Source: an uncultured Lachnospiraceae bacterium
GTDB taxonomy: Bacteria > Bacillota > Clostridia > Lachnospirales > Lachnospiraceae
Assembly: GCA_937950565.1 (NCBI GenBank)
Contig: CALFCS010000134.1
Span: 1-47,059 of the forward strand
DNA length: 47,059 bases
Reading direction: 5' to 3'
How positions within the stretch are numbered: position 1 is the stretch's first letter; every line of letters begins with the position of its first letter. The notes under the pieces were generated by a model. It was not told the origin of the DNA. It searched no databases and saw nothing but the letters and a program-made list of their open reading frames with translations. Made by a program: the position numbers and the translations under genes. Shown one piece after another: positions 10,137-19,253 of the stretch.

Positions 10137-11669
10137 TTATTTGTTCGCTTTCCGATATTCTGCCGGAGACAGGCCGACTACCTCTTTAAAAACCCGCCCA
10201 AAGTATTTTGAATCCGAATACCCTACCTTTTCCGCCACTTCGTATTGCTTCAGTGTTGTTGCAATCAACAATTCCTTTGCTTTAGAAATACGAAAATCTC
10301 TGATATACACACTGAAATTAACACCTGTCTCTTTTCGAAACTGCGTTCCGAGGTATTCGGAAGATACATTTAACTTACGCGCGATATCTTCCAAATTAAT
10401 TCCGATGTGATAAAATTCCTGAATCATATTTTTCGCACGCATAATGGAAAGACTTAACTCCGGTTCCTTCTCTTCCTGCCGCATCATTTCCAACAGATTC
10501 ATACTGACTTCCTCCAGCTCGTCTACACTCCAGGCGGCCATAATCTCTTCCAGCACCCTCTGCTGTTTAACCCCTTCCAGTACATCTCCCTTTATTTCTT
10601 TTACCACGCTCATCATACTCCACAAAAACCTTACAAAGCATTCTTTCACTTCTTTGGGATCATACAATTTTCCATTTTTAAAATATGCAAAAAACTGTCG
10701 CATCACTTTCTCTATTTTATACTGCTCCGACGAACAAACTGCCATTTTCATGCTTTTCTCCAGCCCCATTGGATAAACACAAAAAACAGTCTGAACATTC
10801 GTTATTTTCGGATAAGAAATCAACACACGCTCTCCCAGCACAATATTCCAGTCCATGTATTGTAATAACGTCTGATGCGCCCTTCCAATATCATTTACAT
10901 ACTCCGCAGCCATCATTCCATAGCTTAAAATACTGGAACTTTTTTCCCTTTCATCCAAAAGAATCTGGTTCTGAAACCACCTTTCAAATTCTCCCACAGT
11001 ATTATACTGATATATAATGACCGCCAGACTTTTCGCTCTCTCCACCTCAATGATTTCACAGGAAATTTCCTCTCTTGATGAAAGCCAGAAATTCAGCTCC
11101 TTTTTCGCCTTACCGCATCTTTCATAATAAAATTTTCCAAGATAGCAGTTCAAGACAATCAATGGTTTTCCCTTCGTAATCCCAAATTGATTCGCGAGGT
11201 AACGCTCCGTCTGCACATCATACTCCATTGTTCCATATAAAAAGGCAGATAGTATATGAGAAAGATTCCCCATTTCTCCAGGAACTTCCTTTTGTTCCTT
11301 TTTGACTTCCTCCTCCACACGCTTCATAACCCTCATAAACTCTCCGATTACAATTGGTTTGACCAGATAGTCCACAACATTTAACCGCATAGCTTTCTGC
11401 GCATATTGAAATTCCGTATAAGCGCTCAATATCACTGCCTTTGCCGTAGAACCTTCCTCCCTCGCATATTCCAGCATATCAAGGCCATCCATAACCGGCA
11501 TCCGAATATCTGTAAAAATCAAATCAGGCATATGTTCCCGGATACATTCCAGTCCTTCCTGCCCGTTTGATGCCATAGCCACAACTTCATAATCAGGATA
11601 AAATTTTTTAATCAGCTTTGCAAGTCCTTCCTTAATCCTCACTTCATCCTCTACAATTATAATCTTCAT
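10137..11669 (-). CDS. YesN-type response regulator (REC + AraC HTH)
   Basis: A 510-residue transcriptional regulator. The N-terminal receiver domain has acidic residues at 7-8, phospho-acceptor Asp54 in FTDIRMPVMDG and the KP signature (YLVKPI). A long middle region without a recognised fold follows. The C-terminus (about 404-510) holds two helix-turn-helix motifs of the AraC/XylS family (INLEDIARKLNVSSEYLGTQFRKETG and YEVAEKVGYSDSKYFGRVFKEVVGLSPAEYRK). The start ATG overlaps the histidine-kinase stop (ATGA) and has AAGGAGA upstream, so the pair is translationally coupled. By family precedent it would activate the downstream binding-protein and lyase genes when the kinase senses a carbohydrate cue; the target is inferred from gene order only. 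Confidence 0.92.
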   Translation of the reverse strand: MKIIIVEDEVRIKEGLAKLIKKFYPDYEVVAMASNGQEGLECIREHMPDLIFTDIRMPVMDGLDMLEYAREEGSTAKAVILSAYTEFQYAQKAMRLNVVDYLVKPIVIGEFMRVMKRVEEEVKKEQKEVPGEMGNLSHILSAFLYGTMEYDVQTERYLANQFGITKGKPLIVLNCYLGKFYYERCGKAKKELNFWLSSREEISCEIIEVERAKSLAVIIYQYNTVGEFERWFQNQILLDEREKSSSILSYGMMAAEYVNDIGRAHQTLLQYMDWNIVLGERVLISYPKITNVQTVFCVYPMGLEKSMKMAVCSSEQYKIEKVMRQFFAYFKNGKLYDPKEVKECFVRFLWSMMSVVKEIKGDVLEGVKQQRVLEEIMAAWSVDELEEVSMNLLEMMRQEEKEPELSLSIMRAKNMIQEFYHIGINLEDIARKLNVSSEYLGTQFRKETGVNFSVYIRDFRISKAKELLIATTLKQYEVAEKVGYSDSKYFGRVFKEVVGLSPAEYRKANK

Positions 11670-13486
11670 TCTGTTTCTCCTTCATCTGCTGGAAATAAGA
11701 GTGTCACAACCGTCCCTGCTCCTTCTTCACTTTCTATCTGTATTTTTGCTTTGTCTTCATAATACATCTTAATCCTTGTAATCGCATTTTCCATTCCAAT
11801 ATGATTTTTTTCCGATGTCTGCTGTACATTTCCTTCCTTTATCTGCCTGAGCATTTCCGGTTTCATCCCTTTCCCGTTATCTTCTATCCGGATATGCAGC
11901 CAGTCTGCTTCTCTCCAGACAGAAATCACCAGATGGCACTCCCTGTCAACATTCTCAAACCCATGCAGAATAGAATTCTCTACAAACGGCTGCAGCAACA
12001 GCTTATGAATCTTCATCTGTGCACATTCCGGCTCTATATCCACATCACACACGAACGTACTCTTCAGCCTGGTCTGTTGCAGAAAGATATACTGTTTCAG
12101 CCACTCTGCTTCTTCCTGAACCGTCACCATTGCAGTGCTGTTATTAATTCCATACCTCAATATATACGCCAGCGAACCGATTGCATTGCTGACATCATAA
12201 GCTTCTCTGTCAATCGCCATCCAGTTAATCGTATCTAGCATATTATATAAAAAATGCGGGTTAATCTGCGCTTCCAAAGCTTTAATCTCTGCATTTCGTC
12301 TCTTATTCTGCGCTTCTTTTTCTCTCCTGATAGACAATTGCAGTTTTTCCATCATCTGGTCAAATCCATCTGCAATCATCCGAATCTCCGTTGCCATTCC
12401 ATTTTTCTTTTCCACTCTTACGTCAAGAGAGCCTTTCCCTGCCTCCTTCATAACTCCTACAATATTTAAAATCGAACTTGTCAGGTGGTTCGTCATAATA
12501 AAAATAATGAAAACAACCAGGAACAATGACAACAGACTGGCGACAAACAGCAAAGTCCGCTGTGATTTCAGCATCTCTATAGATTTCGCCTGATTTGTAG
12601 CATGTACAATCTCCCATCCCATTTCTTCATCATACTGCGAATAAATGGATATCGCATTTCCTGTCAAAACCCCTGTCTGTCTTACAAATTCTTCATAAAC
12701 TGCTTCCCTCTCTTTCTCCGGAAGCTTCATGTCTACGATTTGCTTCGTCAATTCTTTATCTCTTACATAAGAGACAACTTTCCCTTCCCTGTCAACGATA
12801 AAGTTGAAACTATTAAATCCATCCTGATTTTCTTCCTGAAGTGCAAGACAAATTCCTCTGAGCAATTCCTCATCAATACTGATAATGACAACGCCCACTT
12901 GCTCCTCCGTATTCTTATAATCAATAATTCTGTGTCCTACATGAAAAAGATAATGTGTCTCCCCTGCAAATTGCGACGCCTTCTGCGTAGAAATCAGATG
13001 AATCTTATTATCTCCTGAAACCAGTTTATATAATTCCTCCTGCGTATATCCACAGCCGGACATCCAGGAATTTTCATCTGTTGATGCTGTCAGCTTATCA
13101 TAAAACGCAACGGTTCCACTATTCGTTAGCAATGTCATAGACTGAATATAATCCTTCGTATAAAAAAGTCCTCTCAAATACTTCCGGATATGCTGTCTGT
13201 TTAATGCTACATTCTCTCCAGCATTAATTTCTTCTGCCATTCGTACAATCTCGTCATTCGTATAAATCTGAAACAATACGTCCTCATAAGAATCCAGCCA
13301 TACTTCCATATTCACCTGCGTCTGTTTCAAATTGACCTGTGTCATCTCATCGACACTGTCTCCCACTACCTTTGTGCTGTTATAATAAGAAAATAAAATC
13401 ATAAAAAGCATCGGAAGCAGCGATGTCAATAGAAAAACTGCAAGCAGTTTATTCCGGAAACTGCCCTTTCCATTCCAATCCCTCAT
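11666..13486 (-). CDS. YesM-type sensor histidine kinase
   Basis: A 606-residue membrane sensor kinase from the start chosen here. TM1 is at about 13-33, followed by a ~275-residue extracellular sensor region (dCache-like by layout), TM2 at about 311-333, then HAMP, a His_kinase domain with EAQINPHFLYN (phospho-acceptor His411), and a HATPase domain with QPFVENSILHG (N box) and EDNGKGM (G box). The frame stays open 47 codons further up to an ATG at 13627, but that stretch has no Shine-Dalgarno sequence and contains the rpsU terminator. The ATG at 13486 is preceded by AGAGGGA and gives the usual short N-terminal cytoplasmic tail. It is the first gene of the four-gene operon. No permease accompanies it, and the adjacent lipoprotein may be its ligand-bound partner. 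Confidence 0.9.
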   Translation of the reverse strand: MRDWNGKGSFRNKLLAVFLLTSLLPMLFMILFSYYNSTKVVGDSVDEMTQVNLKQTQVNMEVWLDSYEDVLFQIYTNDEIVRMAEEINAGENVALNRQHIRKYLRGLFYTKDYIQSMTLLTNSGTVAFYDKLTASTDENSWMSGCGYTQEELYKLVSGDNKIHLISTQKASQFAGETHYLFHVGHRIIDYKNTEEQVGVVIISIDEELLRGICLALQEENQDGFNSFNFIVDREGKVVSYVRDKELTKQIVDMKLPEKEREAVYEEFVRQTGVLTGNAISIYSQYDEEMGWEIVHATNQAKSIEMLKSQRTLLFVASLLSLFLVVFIIFIMTNHLTSSILNIVGVMKEAGKGSLDVRVEKKNGMATEIRMIADGFDQMMEKLQLSIRREKEAQNKRRNAEIKALEAQINPHFLYNMLDTINWMAIDREAYDVSNAIGSLAYILRYGINNSTAMVTVQEEAEWLKQYIFLQQTRLKSTFVCDVDIEPECAQMKIHKLLLQPFVENSILHGFENVDRECHLVISVWREADWLHIRIEDNGKGMKPEMLRQIKEGNVQQTSEKNHIGMENAITRIKMYYEDKAKIQIESEEGAGTVVTLLFPADEGETE

Positions 13487-13582
13487 TCCTGTTTCCCTCT
13501 GTCTTTCGTATAAGCTCTGAATATATAAGAAATCTCTATATACCTGCAGGACCTGCCACTGGCAGCTCCTTTCGGATGCATA

Positions 13583-13615
13583 ATAATTAAAAACAGGATG
13601 CCTGGAAGCACCCTG
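13583..13615 (-). terminator. Rho-independent terminator downstream of rpsU
   Basis: On the minus strand an 8-bp stem (CAGGGTGC / GCATCCTG, one G-U pair) with a 6-nt loop is followed by TTTTTAATTATTA. It lies 14 nt past the rpsU stop and separates rpsU from the histidine-kinase operon, so that operon needs its own promoter within 13487-13583. I could not identify a convincing one there. Confidence 0.75.
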
Positions 13616-13628
13616 CTCGTTGCACATA

Positions 13629-13805
13629 TTAGTTATACTTACGCTTTCTGGCAGCTTCAGACTTTTTCTTACGTCTTACGCTTGGCTTTTCGTAATGTTC
13701 TCTCTTACGAATTTCCTGCTGAATGCCAGCTTTTGCACAGTTTCTTTTGAATCTGCGTAAAGCGCTATCCAACGTCTCGTTTTCTTTCACGATTACATTT
13801 GACAT
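13629..13805 (-). CDS. rpsU: 30S ribosomal protein S21
   Basis: A 58-residue basic ribosomal protein starting MSNVIVKENETLDSALRRFKRNCAKAG and ending in the Lys/Arg-rich tail KPSVRRKKKSEAARKRKYN. It binds the small subunit near the anti-Shine-Dalgarno region. The open frame extends 37 codons upstream, but that part covers the promoter; the ATG at 13805 matches the family length and start. A consensus-like promoter sits about 80 nt upstream and a terminator follows, so it is a single-gene transcript between alaS and the kinase operon. Confidence 0.96.
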   Translation of the reverse strand: MSNVIVKENETLDSALRRFKRNCAKAGIQQEIRKREHYEKPSVRRKKKSEAARKRKYN

Positions 13806-13884
13806 AGTCTCACACCTAACCTCCCCTCCAGCCCTATATTGTGCATCATACGACTGTTCGGGTATATTTATTGCACTACATAGA

Positions 13885-13912
13885 ATTATAGCACATATTT
13901 CATTTACGTCAA
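13885..13912 (-). promoter_or_regulatory. Sigma-A promoter of rpsU
   Basis: Minus strand TTGACG (13907-13912), 16-nt spacer, TATAAT (13885-13890). It begins 9 nt after the alaS stop codon and is oriented towards rpsU. Confidence 0.8.
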
Positions 13913-13920
13913 GCATTTTT

Positions 13921-16560
13921 TCAGGATATCTGACCTTCCAGCACTTCTTTTACTTTCGCAATCGCCGCATCCATTCCTTCCGGATTCCTGCCGCCGGCCT
14001 GCGCCATATTTGGACGTCCGCCGCCACCGCCACCTACAAGGGAAGCGATTGCCTTAATCAGATTTCCTGCATGTGCTCCCTTGTCAACAGCCTCTTTCGT
14101 AGCCATTGCCATAAGACTTACTTTTCCATCTACGGCAGATGCCAATACAACAACACCTTCGCCAAGCTTGTCTTTCATCTGATCGCCAAGCTCCCTTAAT
14201 CCATTCATATCAATACCGTCTATCTTCGCCGCAAGAAGCTTAACCCCATTTACCTCTACAACCTGGTCGGACACATCACCCATTGCATCCTGGGCAAGCT
14301 TGCTCTTCAGGCTCTCAATCTCACTGTTTAAAGCTTTATTTTCTGCAAGAAGATGTGTAAGCTTCTCAGACAGTTTATCCGGCGTAGATTTTACTAATTT
14401 TGCCGCTTCTGCAAACTTTTCCTCAAGTTCATCATAATATTTCAAAAGTCCTTTGGAAGTAAGCGCCTCAATACGTCTTACACCTGCCGCAACACCTGAT
14501 TCAGATATAATCTTGACCGCAGTAATCACGCCCGTGTTTGCCACATGTGTACCTCCGCAAAATTCTTTTGAGAAGTCTCCCATGCTTACAACACGTACGA
14601 CATCACCATACTTTTCTCCGAAAAGTGCGGCCGCACCTGTTTTTCTTGCTTCCTCAATCGGCATATTAACTGCTTCCACCGGAATACATTCTGCAATCTT
14701 TTCATTTACAATATTTTCCACTTTCTTTAACTCTTCTTTCGTCATTGCAGAAAAATGTGTAAAGTCAAACCGGAGTCTCTCCGCATTTACAGAAGAACCT
14801 GCCTGCTCAACATGTGAACCAAGCACCTGACGGAGAGCCGCCTGTAAAAGATGTGTTGCACTATGGTTTCTTGCTGACAGACTTCTTGTCTCTTCATCCA
14901 CCTTAAGAGTTACCGTATCTCCATTCTTAATCATGCCATGTGCCATATATCCAATATGACCAACCTTGGTTCCTGCAAGATGAATACAATCTTCTACAAC
15001 AAACTGCCCTTCTGCAGTCTCGATTATACCAGTGTCAGCTTCCTGACCGCCCATATTTGCATAGAATGGCGTCTGCTCCACAATAATCGTTCCTCTCTGG
15101 CCGTCAGAAAGTGCATCTGTTACCTCATCTTCCGTTGTAAGCGCTGTTACCTTTGACTGATATACAAGATTATCATAGCCTACAAATTCTGTCTCAAGAG
15201 ACGGGTCCAGCTCGTCATAAACAGTTGCATCCTTACCTGACATAGAATGTGTTCCAAAAGTTCCCTCTGACCGGGCACGCTGCTCCTGCTGCGCTTTCTT
15301 GAAACCTTCTTCATCATAAGTAAGTCCTTTTTCCTCCAGAATCTCACTTGTAAGGTCAATCGGGAAGCCATACGTATCATAAAGCCGGAAAGCCTCTTCA
15401 CCGGAAAGGACGGTATCGCCCCTCTTCTCCATTTCTGCTTCCATATCGGACAAAATTGCAAGACCCTGGTCAATTGTTTTATTAAACTGCTCTTCTTCTT
15501 TTTTGATTACATTAAAGATAAAATCCTTCTTTTCTTCTAATTCCGGATAACCATCTTTGGAGCCTTCAATCACAGTTCCTGCAAGTTCTACAAGGAATGC
15601 CCCTTCAATTCCAAGAAGTCTTCCATGACGGCATGCCCGGCGCAAGAGTCTTCGGAGTACATATCCTCTTCCACTGTTGGAAGGCATAATCCCATCCGAT
15701 ATCATAAAAGTAACGGAACGGATATGATCCGTCACAACACGAAGTGAAACATCTGTGTCATGCTGTTCTCCATACTGTTTATCTGCGAGCTTACATACAT
15801 GATCGCGCAGCTCTTTCATGGTATCAATATCAAACATGGAATCTACATCCTGCACCGCGCAGGCAAGACGCTCCAGTCCCATACCGGTATCAATATTTTT
15901 CTGTACCAATTCTGTATAATTGCCTTTTCCATCATTATTAAACTGGGAAAATACATCATTCCAGATTTCCATATAACGGTCACATTCGCATCCAACCGTA
16001 CAGCCTGGTTTCCCGCAGCCATATTTTTCTCCACGATCATAATACACTTCAGAACAAGGACCGCAGGGACCGGAACCATGCTCCCAGAAATTATCCTCTT
16101 TTCCAAAACGGAAAATACGCTCCGGCGGAATTCCGATTTCCTTATTCCAGATTTCCCACGCTTCATCATCCTCTTCATAGACAGACGGGTATAATCTGTC
16201 CGGGTCAAGTCCTACTACTTCTGTAAGGAATTCCCATGTCCAGTGAATCGCCTCTGTTTTAAAATAATCTCCAAAAGAGAAATTACCAAGCATCTCAAAA
16301 AAGGTGCCGTGTCTCGCTGTCTTTCCTACATTTTCAATATCTCCGGTACGGATACACTTCTGACAGGTCGTAACTCTTCTTCTCGGCGGAATCTCCTGTC
16401 CTGTAAAATATGGTTTTAACGGCGCCATACCGGAATTAATAAGAAGCAGGCTCTTATCATTATGAGGCACCAGTGAAAAACTCTTCATTGCCAGATGTTC
16501 CTTGCTTTCAAAAAACTCCAGAAACATTCTTCTCAGTTCATTTACTCCGTATTTCTGCAT
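13921..16560 (-). CDS. alaS: Alanyl-tRNA synthetase
   Basis: A full-length 879-residue class II synthetase charging tRNA-Ala. The catalytic domain covers about 1-240 (RRVTTCQKCIRTGDIENVGKTARHGTFFEMLGNFSFGDYFK, then GPCGPCSEVYYD). A small Cys cluster at 182-193 (CGKPGCTVGCEC) is probably a metal-binding insert. The tRNA-recognition region contains GRGYVLRRLLRRACRHGR. The editing domain carries the zinc ligands HSATH (566-570) and CGGTH (668-672). The C-terminal DHHA1 domain has the glycine run of GGGGGGRPNMAQAGG. Start ATG follows AGGAGG. The leader is only about 25 nt, so there is no room for a T-box. The gene has its own consensus promoter. Confidence 0.98.
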   Translation of the reverse strand: MQKYGVNELRRMFLEFFESKEHLAMKSFSLVPHNDKSLLLINSGMAPLKPYFTGQEIPPRRRVTTCQKCIRTGDIENVGKTARHGTFFEMLGNFSFGDYFKTEAIHWTWEFLTEVVGLDPDRLYPSVYEEDDEAWEIWNKEIGIPPERIFRFGKEDNFWEHGSGPCGPCSEVYYDRGEKYGCGKPGCTVGCECDRYMEIWNDVFSQFNNDGKGNYTELVQKNIDTGMGLERLACAVQDVDSMFDIDTMKELRDHVCKLADKQYGEQHDTDVSLRVVTDHIRSVTFMISDGIMPSNSGRGYVLRRLLRRACRHGRLLGIEGAFLVELAGTVIEGSKDGYPELEEKKDFIFNVIKKEEEQFNKTIDQGLAILSDMEAEMEKRGDTVLSGEEAFRLYDTYGFPIDLTSEILEEKGLTYDEEGFKKAQQEQRARSEGTFGTHSMSGKDATVYDELDPSLETEFVGYDNLVYQSKVTALTTEDEVTDALSDGQRGTIIVEQTPFYANMGGQEADTGIIETAEGQFVVEDCIHLAGTKVGHIGYMAHGMIKNGDTVTLKVDEETRSLSARNHSATHLLQAALRQVLGSHVEQAGSSVNAERLRFDFTHFSAMTKEELKKVENIVNEKIAECIPVEAVNMPIEEARKTGAAALFGEKYGDVVRVVSMGDFSKEFCGGTHVANTGVITAVKIISESGVAAGVRRIEALTSKGLLKYYDELEEKFAEAAKLVKSTPDKLSEKLTHLLAENKALNSEIESLKSKLAQDAMGDVSDQVVEVNGVKLLAAKIDGIDMNGLRELGDQMKDKLGEGVVVLASAVDGKVSLMAMATKEAVDKGAHAGNLIKAIASLVGGGGGGRPNMAQAGGRNPEGMDAAIAKVKEVLEGQIS

Positions 16561-16591
16561 AATATCCTCCTACAAGTTTAACTAACTAATT

Positions 16592-16620
16592 ATTATAATA
16601 ACAAGCCCGCCGTTTGTCAA
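16592..16620 (-). promoter_or_regulatory. Consensus sigma-A promoter of alaS
   Basis: Minus strand TTGACA (16615-16620), 17-nt spacer, TATAAT (16592-16597): a perfect match in both boxes and spacing. The -35 hexamer spans the apex of the upstream terminator hairpin and the spacer runs through the hairpin's 3' arm. Confidence 0.85.
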
Positions 16621-16627
16621 CGGCGGG
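16598..16627 (-). terminator. Terminator of the hydrogenase transcript
   Basis: Minus strand 9-bp perfect GC-rich stem CCCGCCGTT / AACGGCGGG (arms at 16619-16627 and 16606-16614), tetraloop GACA, then CTTGTTATT. It ends the transcript arriving from the hydrogenase gene. The T-tract is interrupted, so efficiency may be partial. Confidence 0.7.
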
Positions 16628-16657
16628 ACTTTTCAATTTCATGTTTTAGCAGAAGTC

Positions 16658-18166
16658 TTATTTCAGCTCAATTTCCGCAAGCTCTTTCGGCGGAAGCGGA
16701 TTCGTAGATGCTTTTACGAACTCTTTAATCTTCTTCTGTGCTTTCGCTACAGGAATATTCGTTCCGGCTCCTGCCACACATCCACCCGGACATCCCATAC
16801 CTTCAATCAGACATCCGTTCATCTTTCCGGCTTTCGCAAGCGCAAGCACCTTCTTACACTCTGCAAGACCTTCCGCATGCTCGATATTTACTTCCGTACC
16901 CGGATAATACTCGTTAATACAATTTTCAATCGCCTGCGCAACTCCTCCGGCAACCGCATAGCCTCGTCCGGCTCCGGTTGCATTGTGGAAGGAAGACTCA
17001 GCTTCATATTTCGTAAGGTCTATGTCCTTCGCATCAAACATTGCCTGAAGCTCTTCAAAGGTCACAACGAAATCAACATCGCTCCGCACGGTTCTTCTCA
17101 TAGCTTCCAGCTTCTTCGCGGCACATGGCCCGATAAAGACAACCTTCGCATTCGGATGCTCTTTCTTAATCGTACGCGCAGTTGCGACCATCGGCGTCAG
17201 CTCCTGAGATACCTCGTCAATCAAATCCGGGAAATAAATTTTCGCAAGCATCGCCCAGGATGGACAGCAGGACGTAAGCAGAAATGGAAGTTCTCCTGTT
17301 ACCACCTTTTCCACATAATGATGCGTCTCCGCAATAGCACCGATATCTGCACCAAGAGCAACCTCATAGAATTCCGAAAATCCCAGCTCCTGCAGAGCCG
17401 CTTTTAAATTTCTTGGTGTAATATTGTCTCCAAACTGCCCTGCATATGCCGGTGCGATCTCAGCCACAATTTCATCGCCCTGTGCAAGCGCACGGGCAAG
17501 CTGGAAAATCTGCGACTTGTCAGAAATTGCTCCAAACGGACAATTTACCATACACATTCCGCAGGAAACACATTTATCATTATTGATCTTTGCACGCCCG
17601 ACTGCATCAGTCTCAATCGCACCTACCCCGCATGCCTGCTGGCATGGACGCGCTTTTTGAGCAATTGCATCATATGGACAGGCAGATTTACATTTTCCAC
17701 ACTTAATACACTTCTCCTGGTCTATGTAAGACTTTCCATCAACCATGGAAATCGCGCCTTTCGGACACACCTCCATACAAGGATGCGCCAGACATCCTTT
17801 ACACATATTGCTGACTTCATATCCTTTCTCTTCACATGCCATACATGCAGACGGAATCACCTGCATAAGCGGCGGCTCATAATATTTTTCAGCAATATTG
17901 CTTCCCTCTACGCCCGCTGTTAAATGTACCGGTTTATCTTCCGGTCTAAGCGACAGACCCATCGCAAGTCTCAGACGCTCTCTTACAATCGCACGGGCAC
18001 GGTATATACTGTCTCTGTATTTTGTCTCGTCATTGACCATCTTGAATGGAATCGCTTCCATACCGTCAAGCAGAGTATCCGCATCTGCCTGAAAGCCCAG
18101 CCTTGCAACCTCTTCGAACACCTGTCTCCTGATCTTTCTGACTGTTGTATCCAATCCACGTATCAT
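16658..18166 (-). CDS. Monomeric ferredoxin-type [FeFe] hydrogenase, group B-like
   Basis: A 502-residue cytoplasmic [FeFe] hydrogenase, expected to couple H+ reduction or H2 uptake to ferredoxin. The N-terminal part carries ferredoxin-type 4Fe-4S motifs (CKGCLAHPCMEVCP, CIKCGKCKSACP, CVSCGMCMVNCP at about 122-210), with an extra Cys pair in CQQACG. The H-cluster domain shows TSCCPSW (298-304), GPCAAKK (346-352) and EGMGCPGGC (455-463). The L2 motif starts GPC rather than the MPC typical of group A enzymes, which fits group B. No hydE/F/G maturation genes are in the window. It lies 73 nt downstream of asnA without an obvious terminator between them. SD AGGAGGAAC precedes the ATG. A sensory or electron-bifurcating role cannot be excluded from sequence. 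Confidence 0.9.
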   Translation of the reverse strand: MIRGLDTTVRKIRRQVFEEVARLGFQADADTLLDGMEAIPFKMVNDETKYRDSIYRARAIVRERLRLAMGLSLRPEDKPVHLTAGVEGSNIAEKYYEPPLMQVIPSACMACEEKGYEVSNMCKGCLAHPCMEVCPKGAISMVDGKSYIDQEKCIKCGKCKSACPYDAIAQKARPCQQACGVGAIETDAVGRAKINNDKCVSCGMCMVNCPFGAISDKSQIFQLARALAQGDEIVAEIAPAYAGQFGDNITPRNLKAALQELGFSEFYEVALGADIGAIAETHHYVEKVVTGELPFLLTSCCPSWAMLAKIYFPDLIDEVSQELTPMVATARTIKKEHPNAKVVFIGPCAAKKLEAMRRTVRSDVDFVVTFEELQAMFDAKDIDLTKYEAESSFHNATGAGRGYAVAGGVAQAIENCINEYYPGTEVNIEHAEGLAECKKVLALAKAGKMNGCLIEGMGCPGGCVAGAGTNIPVAKAQKKIKEFVKASTNPLPPKELAEIELK

Positions 18167-18239
18167 ATGTAGGTTCCTCCTATATATATTGTTAAAATAT
18201 TATTAATCTACCTATTATTGTACTTGAATTTTCCTTCGT

Positions 18240-19247
18240 TTACAACAGAAAAATATCATTCCGGCGACAGATTTCCCGCATTTCCTGTGGCCAGATACTT
18301 GCCTGCACTTCCCCTACATGCGCACGGTTCAAAAGAAGCATGCACAGTCTGGACTGGCCGATTCCTCCGCCAATCGTATACGGCAGTTCTCCATCCAAAA
18401 GCATTTTATGATACGGCAGCTCTTTCCTTTCCTCGCAGCCCGCCTTTTTCAACTGTTCTTCCAGAGATTTCTCATCTACCCGGATACCCATACTGGATAT
18501 TTCCAATGAGCATCCTAACACGTCATGCCAGAACAAAATATCTCCATTCAGCTGCCAGTCATCATAGTCCGGCGCACGTCCGTCATGCGGAACTCCACTG
18601 TTTAATTTATCTCCAACTTTCATGAGGAATACACATCCATATTCCTTCGTGATCAGATTCTCCCTCTCCTTCGGTGTCTTATCCGGATAGCGATCCTCAA
18701 GCTCCTGAGTTGTAATAAATGTCACATTCTTAGGAAGATGCTTCACAGCATTCGGATAGCGGTACCAGACTTCATGCTGCATATGTTTAATCACCTTGAA
18801 AATCGTAAGGACTGTCTCTTTCAGGGTCTCTACTGTCCTCTCTTCCTTCTTAATCACCTTTTCCCAGTCCCACTGGTCCACATAACAGGAGTGCAGGTTA
18901 TCCAGCTCTTCATCACGGCGGATTGCATTCATATTCGTATATAACCCTTCACCCGGCTTAAAGTTATATTCATAAAGCGCCATTCTCTTCCATTTTGCAA
19001 GGGAATGTACCACTTCCACCGTCTCTCCCGGAATCGCTGCAATATCAAACTGAACCGGCCGCTCCACACCGTTTAGATCATCATTCAGCCCACTGCTCTT
19101 TTCCACAAAAAGAGGGGCGGAGATTCTCTCCAGGTTCATCTCTTTTCCAAGCTCCTTCTGGAAGGTATCACGAATGTACTTGATTGCCTCCTGTGTCTCC
19201 CGCACGCTCAGATGCGGATCATAGCTTTTTGGTATTACTAATGCCAT
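18240..19247 (-). CDS. asnA: Aspartate-ammonia ligase (asparagine synthetase A)
   Basis: A 335-residue AsnA-type ligase making asparagine from aspartate, ammonia and ATP. It is a class II aaRS-like fold with characteristic stretches IPKSYDPHLSVRETQEAIKY, ERPVQFDI, HSLAKWKRMALYEY, GLYTNMNAIRRDE.LDNLHS.YVDQWDWE and the C-terminal GGGIGQSRLCMLLL. Length matches the family. The ATG has AGGAGTGAGACG upstream and starts 6 nt after the metH stop, indicating co-transcription with metF-metH. The hydrogenase gene follows after 73 nt. Confidence 0.97.
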   Translation of the reverse strand: MALVIPKSYDPHLSVRETQEAIKYIRDTFQKELGKEMNLERISAPLFVEKSSGLNDDLNGVERPVQFDIAAIPGETVEVVHSLAKWKRMALYEYNFKPGEGLYTNMNAIRRDEELDNLHSCYVDQWDWEKVIKKEERTVETLKETVLTIFKVIKHMQHEVWYRYPNAVKHLPKNVTFITTQELEDRYPDKTPKERENLITKEYGCVFLMKVGDKLNSGVPHDGRAPDYDDWQLNGDILFWHDVLGCSLEISSMGIRVDEKSLEEQLKKAGCEERKELPYHKMLLDGELPYTIGGGIGQSRLCMLLLNRAHVGEVQASIWPQEMREICRRNDIFLL

Positions 19248-19253
19248 ATCGTC

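Noticed and set aside
13487..13627. N-terminal extension of the histidine kinase to the ATG at 13627
   Set aside because: No SD there, the extension translates through the rpsU terminator, and the ATG at 13486 has AGAGGGA and gives a normal YesM N-terminus.
16561..16657. T-box leader for alaS
   Set aside because: The interval holds a terminator and promoter; the mapped leader would be about 25 nt with no T-box motif.
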